64,000 bases of DNA. It comes from Chondrosia reniformis (lineage: Eukaryota; Porifera; Demospongiae; Chondrillida; Chondrillidae). The stretch lies in contig OX359195.1 of the NCBI GenBank assembly GCA_947172415.1, forward strand, positions 5,865,501-5,929,500, written 5' to 3'. The notes beneath the pieces were generated by a model. It did no database searches and had not been told where the DNA came from. It saw only the letters and a list, made by a program, of their open reading frames with translations. A program made the position numbers and the translations under genes. Shown piece by piece: positions 54,326 through 64,000 of the stretch. The number at the start of each line of letters is the position of its first letter. Within the stretch, counting starts at the first letter, position 1.

Positions 54326-55016
54326 ATGGTAGGGGGAAGTCTCCCTAGGCCTGCTACTTTGTTATATGGTAGGGGGAGTCGGGGGAGTCACCCTGCTATT
54401 TGGTAGTGGGGAGTCACCTTGCTACTTTGTTATATGGTAGCGGGGAGTCACCTTGCTACTTTGTTATATTGTAGGGGGAGTCACCTTGCTACTTTGTTAT
54501 ATTGTAGGGGGAGTCACCTTGCTACTTTGTTATATGGTAGGGGAGAGTCACCTTGCTACTTTGTTATATTGTAGGGGGAGTCACTTTGCTACTTTGTTAT
54601 ATGGTAGGGGAGAGTCACCTTGTTACTTTGTTATATGGTATAGGGGGCAGTCACCTTGCTACTTTGTTATATGGTATAGGGGGCAGTCACCTTGCTACTT
54701 TGTTATATGGTAGGGGAGAGTCACCTTGCTACTTTGTTATATGGTAGGGGAGAGTCACCTTGCTACTTTGTTATATGGTAGGGGAGAGTCACCTTGCTAC
54801 TTTGTTATATGGTAGGGGGAGTCACCTTGCTACTTTGTTATATGGTAGGGGAGAGTCACCTTGCTACTTTGTTATATGGTAGGGGTAGTCACCTTGCTAC
54901 TTTGTTATATGGTAGGGGAGAGTCACCTTGCTACTTTGTTATATTGTAGGGGGAGTCACCTTGCTACTTTGTTATATGGTATAGGGGGCAGTCACCTTGC
55001 TACCTTGTTATATGGA
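54326..55016 (+). repeat. Minisatellite, 34-37-bp unit, about 19 copies
   Basis: Units contain CACCTTGCTACTTTGTTATA followed by TGGTAGGGG and GAGT, with variants GTATAGGGGGC and TTGTAGGGGG. The open frames across it (LLCYIVGG-type repeats) are artefacts. Confidence 0.95.
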
Positions 55017-55235
55017 ATACTTGGTCCACCAGCTGAATGCAAGAAATTAATTTACACCTCAAGTAAGTTGTAAATTGTTTGTGCTCCTACAGAAAGCTCA
55101 AAATAACCCTACCATTATAAACAATATCATCCCCTACTCTATTACAGAACAGACTGTAATTTTTAATTATATTCTACAAGTACTTTTGTTGCATAATGTA
55201 ATGCCTTACAGTAGGTTTCACTGCCTATAGTTCTA

Positions 55236-55450
55236 TGAATATCCTTATGTAAATTTGATGAATTATACACAACCTCCAGTGGGAACTATAAAGGAATTTG
55301 TTGAAAATGACACCTTCAAATGAGAAGGAATTTTTCAGACAATCTATTTTTCATTTAAAGGTGTCATTATCAACAAAAGCCTTTATAGTTCCCAATTGAA
55401 GGTGTCATATCAACACTCAATGAATATCCTAGATATACCTTTGATGAATT
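55236..55450. repeat. Foldback structure flanked by direct repeats
   Basis: Arms 55280-55325 and about 55349-55393 are imperfect reverse complements (GGGAACTATAAAGG with CCTTTATAGTTCCC; ATGACACCTT with AAGGTGTCAT). Outside them GAATATCCT and TTTGATGAATT occur in the same order on both sides (about 55236-55265 and 55421-55450), as a long flanking duplication would. Confidence 0.7.
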
Positions 55451-55539
55451 GCAATCTCAATTGAGAATGTACTCTATAAATATTACATTACACTAAGGCT
55501 AAGCAACATGTTCAGACTAGGGCACTTACCTGATTATAA

Positions 55540-55795
55540 AGCGTCAGGCAAATGAAAGCCACCCTGACACCACCATGGTTGTGCATTTTAAAGTGTCAGG
55601 TAAATGAAAGCCACCTGACACCACCATGGTTGTACATTATAAAGTGTCAGGCAAATGAAAGCCACCTGACACCACCATGGTTGTGCATTATAAAGTGTCA
55701 GGCAAATGAAAGCCACCCTGACACCACCATGGTTGTGCATTATAAAGTGTCAGGCAAATGAAAGCCACCCTGACACCACCATGGTTGTGCATTAT
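55540..55795 (+). repeat. Minisatellite, about 51-bp unit, 5 copies, each with a hairpin
   Basis: Units hold GTGTCAGGCAAATGAAAGCC then CCTGACACCACCATGG and TTGTGCATTATAA. GTGTCAGG and CCTGACAC form an 8-bp stem in each full unit. Confidence 0.92.
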
Positions 55796-55955
55796 GATGT
55801 TGTAATAATAGGCAGATGCACTGTCAAGCCGCTTGATGTACAATATTTAAAGTGTACTCCAAAGAGCTGCTTAAAGGCAAATTCAAGCAATCTCAATTGC
55901 AGTGAGACTAAACATCAAGGTGTAATGCTGCAGTACGTCTCTAAGGAGCACCCTC
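55796..55955 (+). other. Possible coding fragment, unidentified
   Basis: An open stretch reads VKPLDVQYLKCTPKSCLKAN and onward without repeats before entering the cyclase-derived fragment. It may be a remnant of an exon; no family recognised and no splice support. Confidence 0.15.
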
Positions 55956-55959
55956 TCTC

Positions 55960-56205
55960 TCTCGTATATAATCTACCTTTGGATCATTATATACGTATTT
56001 ACATTATGGTCTTTAAGGATACCAATCTGTGATAGCCAAACTTTAGACTTATATATAATTATGTGTATATCAGTAAGTAAAATAGTACGATATTGTTTTA
56101 TTCATCACTGTAATAGGAATCAACCTTCCTGGAGTTATTGGATATTAACCTAAATATATATAACACTACAATTATACATATACCATGTATTATGTATTAT
56201 TTCAA
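55960..56205 (+). pseudogene. Truncated duplicate of adenylyl cyclase intron, exon and 3' UTR
   Basis: TGGATCATTAT, ACATTATGGTCTTT, GGATACCAATCTGTGATAGC and TTTTATTCATCACTGTAATA match the intron before cyclase exon 9022-9146 in order. The first bases of that exon follow (GGAATCAACC), then an internal deletion, then CTGGAGTTATTGGA. From there it jumps to sequence matching the 3' UTR near 9693-9760 (AACACTACAATTATACAT). Direct orientation, same strand as the parent. It cannot encode a cyclase. Confidence 0.85.
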
Positions 56206-57358
56206 TATTAATTAGTGCATGCTCAGACACAAATCCTGCCAAAACATGTTATTGCATCAACCACTGTCATGTGCTGTTGCAGTGAAACAGTTGAACAGAA
56301 AAGCTTCTCAATGATAATTTGATACAAAGTAATTCTCTACTTATTGCAGTCACGGTTATGTATATACATACGTACAGTAGGTCCTATAAAAAAGGACATA
56401 CGTACACATGAAGTACACACATTGCATCACCTTTACATACAAAATTAATGTATGTACACCCATAAATAATGACTTTGGAAAAACTGCCTGATCTCAATTG
56501 TGATCAGCTGATGAGGTGAAGATATCGCTTGACATACATGTGTGAAGTTTGCTCTACAAGTGAAAGTCACATGAACAATTATTTCCAATTGAATGGTTGC
56601 CTGGTTTATTTCCAATTGATTGGTTGCCAGGCAACTGAACCCAGTTGTTATGGAGACTTTTCTGTATTAAATAAATTGGAAATAAAGGTAGGTACAAGAT
56701 GTACAAGTTAACACATTTAGACTAACCCAGCACTGTAACAACTCCCCCAAATGAGTATAGCTATAGCAACTAGGAGCTGGAAAAGACCCTATATCAGGTA
56801 TATCAGTTGGACAAATTTAATTGACGTCATTTGAAGTATTCCGCTATCAAATACCAAGAAGAGTAAAACAAATAGATTGTCTGTTAGCAACTAGCCACAG
56901 AAACAAGTAAAGTTTTGAACAGTTTTACAATTTACTGACTAGATCATCTAATGTCAAAGCCATTAAACTTACTCAAAGGGATTGTACAGTTTCATGGCCA
57001 AATAGCAAGTAAACTGACCTGTCGGATACAGAGAACCTGGTATGCACACCTCCCCCAACTGACCTATGGTAGCTGGGAGTTACTAGTTACTAGGGAATGG
57101 TAAACATGCTAAATATGGTAGTACCATTGAACAGATGTAGTCCAGGTCCTTTACAGCTGTTATATTCACTGCTGATTTCATACAAATTTCCCTTGATCCA
57201 ATACTTTCAGCCCTATTCTTTCTTAATTGGACATGTTGCTAGGAAACAAACTTTGATTTCCGTGATAATTCTTTTTATCATATCACTATGACTTAATTAT
57301 AAAATTCCCGGCCACGTCCGGACACAGACAGACATGTATGATGTCATTCGTGTTGGAA
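56206..57358. other. Intergenic, no recognised gene
   Basis: Contains a short direct duplication (TTTCCAATTGAATGGTTGCC and TTTCCAATTGATTGGTTGCC, about 56581-56630). No supported exon. Confidence 0.55.
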
Positions 57359-57480
57359 AGTAAAAAAAGTAAGAAAAAGAAAAAAAGGAAAAAAAGAGGA
57401 AAGTAAACGAAAAAGGGAAAAAGAGAAAAAGAAGGAAAGTATTATCTAAAGAAAAAAAAGGAAAAACTAAAAAGAAATTC
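57359..57480 (+). repeat. Polypurine tract, about 120 bp
   Basis: Almost uninterrupted A/G on the + strand (AAAGAAAAAAAGG-type runs). Low complexity. The phenylalanine-rich open frame opposite is an artefact. Confidence 0.9.
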
Positions 57481-58208
57481 TTGTATAAGAACTTGATATA
57501 TAAAGCAAATATATTGTTGTTCATCAACCTTTCAAAAATTCAATAGATTATACTTGTGAATGCTGTCCGCAAATTGTTGCTTCACTATAGCTCATTTAGC
57601 AGAGTTACAGCTCTAATATACAATTCTAGTTACATCATGCAATTAAAATAAATAAATAGATATACTTTATAGATGTCTATGAATGCTATCATACAGCTAC
57701 CAGACCATCTGCAGCTGTGCCAATCACTCAAATATGAAACACAGCCTCTTCATAACCTAAGTCAGCTATCTATATACTGCGAATGTGTATATTTGCGGGC
57801 AATTTATCAAAATATTATTTCCCCACTGAGCTCATTATGACATCCTTAATATGTTACATATCTTTTGTTGGCAATTGGAATATTCGTATGCATGTCACAT
57901 ACTTGATCAATATAGATACACTGTACATTTAGTTACAATCCAATAATTTTATATTTTAAGTTCATCCTCAATTTACTGAACAATAGTAGCTTAATTAAAA
58001 ATTCTGCTAAATTTACATTGATGGTATAGCGAACGTTTGGTTCACATGAATCTCCTAGGAGCTAGAATTATTATTCAAATTACAGTTGTCCAGTGTTTCT
58101 GCTGAACAGTTAAAGTATAAAAAAATCAGTGATCTAGATAAAAGGGTATATTGACGAACTCATTTTTGCATACAATGGAGATTACTAATCAAATATAGTT
58201 GTCACTTT
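57481..58208. other. Intergenic and NDUFAF4 3' flank
   Basis: AT-rich; no gene recognised. No canonical AATAAA for NDUFAF4 was found close to its stop. Confidence 0.5.
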
Positions 58209-58826
58209 TCACTCTAATTTAGTCTTCCTCGTTAGATGTGCTACTACTTTTAGTGTTCCATAATAGTTCTGCAGACTTTGTACATCTTTCTTGCTAATCT
58301 GCTGCTCTTTGATAACTGACAACACTCCACTGGATTGATGCATTTGATCATGTACAATTTCTAGAATGCTTTCTATGTTTAAAAATCCAGGGGGCACTAT
58401 TACACCATCAGTTGATTCTTCTACGTGAGAAACCTTCCTTGGCTGTCCTAAAGGATTTTCCCTCTACAAAATAGTAAAAAGATTGCCATAGAGCTTTTGG
58501 TTGATGTGGCGATTTACGAGGACTTAAAAATTACAACTTCAGTGTGGATGGATGTGCGGGTTACGTCTGAGGAGGAAGAGGAACTACAAAAGAAATGTAC
58601 ATATTAAGACTAAAAAGAAGAAAAGAGTGATTTGTTCCAAGCCTTTGCTTACTCGGACTGTTTCTGTTTTACTTTCCACATAAACATCTTTCAGTCGGTT
58701 TAAAAAGTCAGCTTTCGGTTCTTGGATAGGTACACTTTCCACGTTAGCTTGTTGCCTTTGTCGTTGAGCTACTGGGATGGTCGCCTTTGCTCCTCTACCT
58801 AAAAACCTGCCTAATCTAGCTCCCAT
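58209..58826 (-). CDS. NDUFAF4: NDUFAF4, mitochondrial complex I assembly factor
   Basis: Two exons, 58826-58653 and 58463-58209, joined in phase: 142 aa against about 175 in vertebrates. The family helps assemble the matrix arm of respiratory complex I at the inner mitochondrial membrane. Diagnostic matches are the N-terminus MGARLGRFLGRG (family MGA start with a possible N-myristoylation Gly2), the central FLNRLKDVYVESK (family FLKDVYVDSK) and the C-terminal ISKKDVQSLQNYY (family QKDVNSLLKYF). I chose the ATG at 58826 because it fits the family N-terminus. An in-frame ATG nine codons upstream (MKHDHHVTN) is possible. The family is divergent, hence some caution. It is divergent with the Hsp40 gene, starts only about 206 bp apart, so they probably share a promoter. 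Confidence 0.85.
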
Positions 58827-58884
58827 ATTTGTCACGTGGTGGTCATGCTTCATTTGGGGAAGACCCTTGTAATTGTAGAACAGT

Positions 58885-58960
58885 GGAACATTCTCGAAAT
58901 CACCAGGGCGTTCGGTATGTTTCCAACGCAAATTTTCTAGAAAAACGTGTCTGTATATAT
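58885..58960. promoter_or_regulatory. Heat-shock elements and TATA box of the Hsp40 gene
   Basis: GAACATTCTCGAA at 58886-58898 is a perfect three-unit alternating element (GAA, TTC, GAA at 5-bp steps). TTCTAGAA at 58935-58942 is a second two-unit element. TATATAT at 58954-58960 is a plausible TATA box, placing the start near 58985 and the ATG 47 bp later. The first element lies in the transcribed leader or promoter of NDUFAF4 on the other strand. Confidence 0.75.
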
Positions 58961-59031
58961 TGGCTTAGTAAAGACTATTGGTAGTAAATACAGTTAAATT
59001 GTTGACTCAATTTTGGTAATTCGCTAAGAGG

Positions 59032-60066
59032 ATGGGTAGAGACTTTTACAATATACTTGGTGTGACCCGCAAGGCAACTGATGACGAGATTAAGAAGGCG
59101 TACCGCAAGATGGCCCTGAAGTACCACCCAGATAAAAACAAAGACCCTGGAGCCGAACAAAAATTCAAAGAAATAGCGGAGGCTTACGATATCTTGAGCG
59201 ACAAAAATAAGCGAGAAGTATTTGACAAATTTGGCGAGGAAGGCTTAAAGGGCGCTCCCAACGACTCTGGAGCTGGTTTCCAAGGCTACAGTTTCCAGGG
59301 AGATCCAAGGGACCTCTTTAAGCAGATGTTTGGTTCAGAAGATCCATTTAGCGGTATGTTTGGCGGAGGATTTGGAGGAACTGGCGCTACAAGGGGTGGT
59401 ACCTTCACTAGTGGACCAATGCATACCAACAGGTTTTCCTTTGGTAGTCCATTTGGAGGTGAAGGAATAGAAAACATGGACTTTACAACAGGCTTGGGAG
59501 GCAAAAGTGGAAGGAAGCGTCAAGACCCACCAGTTGAACATAGGCTTCCCATTAGTCTTGAAGATCTCTATAATGGTTGCACCAAGAAGATGAAGATTAC
59601 TAGAAAGGTTATTCAACCAGATGGCATAGCCACACAAGAAGATAAAGTTGTTGAAATTGATGTGAAGCAGGGCTGGAAGGAGGGCACGAAGGTTACATTC
59701 TCCAGAGAGGGAGACCAGTATCCGGGGAGAGTGCCGGCTGATATTGTGTTCAGAATAGTCCAAAAACCACATCCATTATTTAAAAGGGAAGGCAATGACT
59801 TGATCTACACTGCTTCCATTCCATTGAAAACAGCCCTTTGTGGAGGGCAGGTAGATGTAAGGACCATAAGTGGAAGAGTAGAGACTTTAAATTTGAAGGA
59901 AGTTATTAAGCCAGATTCACGAAAGAGGGTACCCAATGAAGGAATGCCTTATCCAAAGAATCCAAAACAGAAGGGAGACTTGATTGTGAGATTTGATGTT
60001 AAATTTCCACGAACACTAGCAGAAGCAAACAAAGAATTGTTGCGGAATGCTTTACCAGATTATTAA
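59032..60066 (+). CDS. DNAJB-type Hsp40 co-chaperone (type II DnaJ)
   Basis: Single exon, 344 aa, close to DNAJB1/4/5 length (about 337-348). It stimulates the Hsp70 ATPase and delivers unfolded clients in cytosol and nucleus. J domain at residues 1-70 with the essential HPD at 32-34 and [10 protein letters not shown]. Gly/Phe-rich region about 72-155 ([15 protein letters not shown]). There is no zinc-finger CxxCxGxG block, so it is class B. C-terminal substrate-binding domains I and II run from about 165 to 340 ([48 protein letters not shown]). Lack of introns beside spliced neighbours, together with upstream heat-shock elements, suggests rapid stress induction. Antisense open frames are shadows. 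The exact paralogue is not decidable. Confidence 0.97.
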   Translation: MGRDFYNILGVTRKATDDEIKKAYRKMALKYHPDKNKDPGAEQKFKEIAEAYDILSDKNKREVFDKFGEEGLKGAPNDSGAGFQGYSFQGDPRDLFKQMFGSEDPFSGMFGGGFGGTGATRGGTFTSGPMHTNRFSFGSPFGGEGIENMDFTTGLGGKSGRKRQDPPVEHRLPISLEDLYNGCTKKMKITRKVIQPDGIATQEDKVVEIDVKQGWKEGTKVTFSREGDQYPGRVPADIVFRIVQKPHPLFKREGNDLIYTASIPLKTALCGGQVDVRTISGRVETLNLKEVIKPDSRKRVPNEGMPYPKNPKQKGDLIVRFDVKFPRTLAEANKELLRNALPDY

Positions 60067-60180
60067 ATGAGAACTTGTATATATATGTATTAATTTTGTT
60101 TATTTTGCATGTATACATTATGTATGTATCAATGTTGTGACTGTTAATTTGTTTATAACTGGATAAAATGACAGTTTTAC

Positions 60181-60212
60181 AATAAAAATATAATTAATGT
60201 GAATAATTTATT
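60181..60212. terminator. Facing poly(A) signals of the Hsp40 and PAQR3 genes
   Basis: AATAAA on + at 60181-60186 lies 115 bp after the Hsp40 stop. AATAAA on the minus strand at 60207-60212 lies 58 bp after the PAQR3 stop. Cleavage 10-30 bp past each would make the two 3' ends overlap. Confidence 0.8.
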
Positions 60213-60269
60213 AAAGTATCCTGTACAAATGGAGTCTGGTTAATGTTGTTGTATAAAGGATACAAACTG

Positions 60270-63200
60270 TTACAGCGTGGCTACATAAAAATCTTCACAT
60301 CTAGCAGTTTGCCAGAAATTAAACACAAATTCAGTCGTGTGGTGGGTCCAGAGAAATGCTGCTAGCACCATCACGTGCCACCACTGGTGGCTGGATCCAA
60401 AGTAGTTCACGCGACCAGGAAATACACATTCTGGAAATTTGGATGCGTAAAACACACCTCCAATCACAACGAATACATAGGCAACTGATGCCCTCGGAAC
60501 CAACAACTACAGGAAATGAAGAGCACAATTAAAAGTTGCTAAGATACAGCAAATATATATATGTAGTATAGAGGGGACAGTTGGTAGACCGAATCCAATA
60601 CAGTAGATTGCATACAGAACAATATGATTCAGTAAGAGAGTGCTGATAACTTTGTGAACACCTGAATGTACCCTTCATACCAAAGTGAAGTTAATACACT
60701 TCCTGATGGAGTAAGGAAGTGTACATGTCAGTTATCTGAGGGAGCTATCTGCTACATAATTGTATGGTGCCATTAATTAATTATTAATAATTTCCACTAC
60801 ATTAGTTGCCTTACAAGTAACTCAACATTTGCAGAAGGATATAAAGTCACCAGAGAATGTATTATACACTTCATTTTGGCTTTTTAGTTAGGGTCTACTA
60901 ATTACTCCTTGTTTGCAATAGCCACATTATTATCTACTACACAGTACTTGAACAACGTCAGCTGTTGGACCTCCATTGAGCCACACCCAATGTGACATTG
61001 GGACCACGCCCATCAGAGCCAGAGCTGAGTAGAGGGCAAACCGCCTCCAGTACCATCTCGGAGTGAGGAATCCAGAATGTAGTTGCATAGCAACAGAACA
61101 GAATGCAGCCAAAATGAGGAGAATCATGTAAATAGTCTGAAAGGACTAGAGAAGGAAGAATACATTAACTGATTGCAAACTTACTTTTGAAAGCAATGAT
61201 ACTCACCCCAGTAAGTTGGGCATACAATATATAGTGGATTGACTACACATCAATCAGAATACATTAAAGACACTTTGCACACAAGGAACATTATATACGT
61301 AGGACTGAGGATAGACTACATATCTGTACATTAAAATATTCATCTTCTGTGCCTGACCCCTCCCCCTTTACCTGCCACTTCAGTGCCACTCCCCCTTGAA
61401 GAGCTACCTTCACACACAGTATTAAGTAGGAACATATATTATCAGAAGGAAAGGCCTAGTGGCATAAAATACTAATAGAAAGAATTAACAGACTAAAAGA
61501 TAGGTGCTACCCAACTCAGTTGTTAATGGTGGGTAGAGTAACTTACTAAGTGGCAATAAAAGGCATAATATGCTCCTGGAAAGTAGCATCCAATTAGTCC
61601 AATGGAGACACCCATCAGGTCCATGCTGAACCATCGCTGACTCGTCATCTCTGACTGACAGTTAAATAAGTGATATCCAGCTGAACAAAGCAGGCAGGTC
61701 TAAAGACAGTAAATTGTGCAAAGAATTACGAGAACAATAAACCTACAGTATGTCTCCATTAGAACTTGATTTGGGGGACAAGATTTATACCCCAATTGAA
61801 TATTTTATTACATTTTTAGTAGGAAAGTTTTCTTCAGAAATAAGGAAAAGTTTAAATTTAATTGTACGTATAACATTCATTTTCAAATTAAGGGACTTTA
61901 CAAGATTCTATGACTCTCTTAAGGTATGTACATAATAAACTATTATCTATGAACTTAATATCACTTCTTTTCATATTAATGAGTACTGCATACTAAATCG
62001 TACATATCTATATACGTTCATGCTCATATTCAAGTGTAAATACTTAGTACCTAAACATGTACATAATGAACTAGTGATAAGCAAACCACAATCTCTATAG
62101 CTACACTTGTATTGAGATAACATACCATAAAACAGCTATCCATAATAGAGAAGGTAAGATGGTCTCCTAGGTTACCGTTGGAGGACGGAACTGTCATAAT
62201 ATTGTCATCCAGCAGTATTAGAGCAAAGTATACAAATCCTATGATATGTGTCCATATATTAACTGTCTCATTGGTCATTACAAACATACTGCAAGGAATA
62301 ATATAAATCCCTATAAAAGAAATACTTGTTGGCAGTCACCGTAACTGCTTAATGTATCACAGTATATCTTTAAAGTTATAATTTACAAAACTGGGAAGTG
62401 GATAATATTTTTAATTCCATAACTAAAGATGCCATTGGCCGTAAATCGCCTGTCACATTAGTTAATTTGTGTTATTCATCTTAGCACACATTAAATATGC
62501 ATTGATACCATTCACACCACATTCCAATACTGACATGATGGAAAGTAAAAGTGCACATTTACTGTAAATGCTACAGAAACGTTTCAAATTGTAAATAAAT
62601 TGTAAGTTGCAAATTGTTAAAAAAGTTTCAATATATAGAAAATACCTATCCTCCATGATCCTTAAGAGATTTACATTTAGTATTATTATTATTAGAGTGC
62701 CTATGTATATATACATACAGTTTTAGAGGTACGTAGGTAAATGCCAGCCAGTGCTGGTTAAGGGGCACAATACTATATACCTGGACACATACTGTACGCA
62801 TAACCCATCGCCACTTGCAGGACTACCAGGCTGTCTGCTCAGGTACATAGCCTGACTGCCTGAATGAATATACATATATACAAATATTTGAGAATAAAGT
62901 CTTATTGAGTGTCAGCAACATAAATTTACTAATTCTGGACATTTCAACCCGGAGGTCTTCATCAGCAATATAATAATAATATATTGCTGATGAAGACCTC
63001 CGGGTTGAAACTTCCAGAATTAGTAAATTCATGTTGCTGATGCTCAATAAGACTTCATTCTCTAATGATCGCAACAAGCACTCCTTATTCCTTCATACAA
63101 ATAGTTTAGCAATAATTCTATATACGTACACTGTAGCTGATACACTCAGTGTGTTTATTTATACTATAATATATAGTACAAATATTAAGCGTATATAATG

Positions 63201-63988
63201 ATTTCTGTAACTACCTTTTATAACATGAACTTGTTGGTAAATAAACCCTATAGCCTTGTGTAATATAGGGATTTCCCCTCATAAAGGGTGGAGCCTCCTG
63301 ATATGTGTGCAATTTGATGAATGACTCCTTTGATCTCGACATGGGGTCATGTTCACCGTAACCATTGGAGTTAGAGCCATGATTCATGCTTTGAGATGTG
63401 GGTGGGTCCATGTAACTCTGGTAACTGCCTCCTTCTCCTCCATACTCCTCTATCTCAATGCATGTGACCTAGGGAAAAACACATGTACCTGGATTTACTG
63501 GAGTTAGACAAAGAAATTAAACCATTCAATAATACCGCTCTAGAGGTAGTACGAATGGCACAATTGTGGACATATACATGGAGGACGCAAAATGAACGCA
63601 TAATGTACGGAGACTTTCTGCAGTCACTTAACGTGTACAGCAATTCCGAATGCACCGTAGGTAACCCATCCACGAGGAGCATATCGTATAATAAATGAAC
63701 TCGCTAATCCTACTGGAAAACTTAAGAATCTATACAATACTAGACTAGACACGAAGAAAGAATAAGGATTTATTCTAACTGCGTCGAGCTTCTTTTGAAT
63801 GGTTCAAAGAGTTGTATTAGATTCAGGATTCCGAATGATTGATCGACTCACACATTTCAAACATAGTCTTAAGACTAGCCACTTTAAAATGTTCTCAAGT
63901 GGGTTATTACATTACTTATTAAAATACAATGAATATCTGATAGCTTTAGTAGTCGAAGAATTTGAACTGCAAAAGAACTGACCTCCAT
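60270..63988 (-). CDS. PAQR3: PAQR3 (Raf kinase trapping to Golgi), seven-helix PAQR protein
   Basis: Exons in order: 63988-63983 (tentative), 63468-63215, 62288-62126, 61699-61547, 61136-60948, 60506-60270. All in phase, about 333 aa (vertebrate PAQR3 about 311). A Golgi seven-transmembrane protein that in vertebrates tethers Raf and restrains ERK signalling. Family signatures: NPYITQGYRVYLP, NETVNIWTHIIGF, CSAGYHLF (zinc-ligand His), HWVWLNGG, FPGRVNYFGSSHQWWHV (HxxxH) and FLWTHHT. The match is closest to PAQR3 rather than adiponectin or progestin receptors. The first two codons (ATGGAG) come from a separate small exon with a GTCAGT donor. Without it the reading frame stays open up to the acceptor at 63468, or Met at 63411 could start. 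The 62289-63214 intron holds a foldback MITE. Confidence 0.92.
61700..62125. other. PAQR3 intron, no gene seen
   Basis: Intron with no recognisable element. A 61-codon + strand open frame (61750-61935) has no supporting signal. Confidence 0.6.
62890..63060. mobile_element. Foldback MITE, second copy
   Basis: Near-perfect inverted repeat of about 80-bp arms around a short ATAATAATA-type centre. Arms contain GTCTTATTGAG, TAAATTTACTAATTCTGGA and AGGTCTTCATCAGCAATAT. Shares the central arm words with the 1331-1539 element, at the opposite end of the window. Confidence 0.9.
63469..63982. other. Putative first intron of PAQR3
   Basis: Bounded on the minus strand by a GTCAGT donor (63982) and CCCTAG acceptor (63469). 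Two + strand open frames of 60-71 codons occur inside (63483-63698, 63799-63981); neither has a recognised domain. Confidence 0.5.
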
Positions 63989-64000
63989 TTTATTATTCTT

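Noticed and set aside
59286..59795. Minus-strand open frames inside the Hsp40 gene
   Set aside because: Shadows of a well-supported J-domain protein on the opposite strand.
63483..63981. Plus-strand gene (60-71-codon open frames) at the right edge
   Set aside because: No recognisable domain or splice support, and they lie in the probable first intron of PAQR3 on the other strand.

Overview
This is eukaryotic, almost certainly animal, nuclear DNA. It has spliced genes with GT-AG introns, mostly about 60-900 bp long. The gene content is metazoan: a two-domain transmembrane adenylyl cyclase, PAQR3, NDUFAF4 and a DNAJB-type Hsp40. AT-rich, compact genes, a nearly shared 3' end, and introns full of ACGT-type microsatellites would fit an early-branching animal such as a demosponge. 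That assignment is inference; nothing in the window names the species.

Layout. (1) 1-9408, + strand: the 3' nineteen exons of a class III adenylyl cyclase covering the C1 catalytic domain, linker, second six-helix membrane block and C2 domain. Several introns carry minisatellites or small transposon-like inverted repeats. (2) About 9786-48250, some 60% of the window: one head-to-tail satellite array with a monomer of about 171 bp, three main monomer classes and nested higher-order repeats of about 685, 1025 and 1874 bp. Four near-identical 1.2-kb spacers (from 11151, 22296, 28690 and 33715) and one 487-bp piggyBac-like element (38467-38953) interrupt it. The array contains no credible gene. 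(3) 48737-53224, - strand: an eight-exon multi-pass membrane protein that I do not recognise. (4) 53225-58208: no intact gene seen. It holds a pogo/Tigger-like MITE, two minisatellites, a foldback structure, a truncated duplicate of the cyclase 3' end and a polypurine tract. (5) 58209-60066: NDUFAF4 (-) and an intronless DNAJB-type Hsp40 (+) face away from each other across a short promoter with heat-shock elements. (6) 60270-63988: PAQR3 (-), converging on the Hsp40 gene with poly(A) signals only about 20 bp apart.

The gene pairs show no obvious operon-like logic. The most interesting material is the satellite: its spacers contain two diverged units that also have a period of exactly 171 bp, plus a conserved hairpin-rich segment ending in a T run that may encode a structured RNA. 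Other points worth a second look are the telomere-repeat-in-hairpin MITE and minisatellites that appear to have grown out of splice donor sites.
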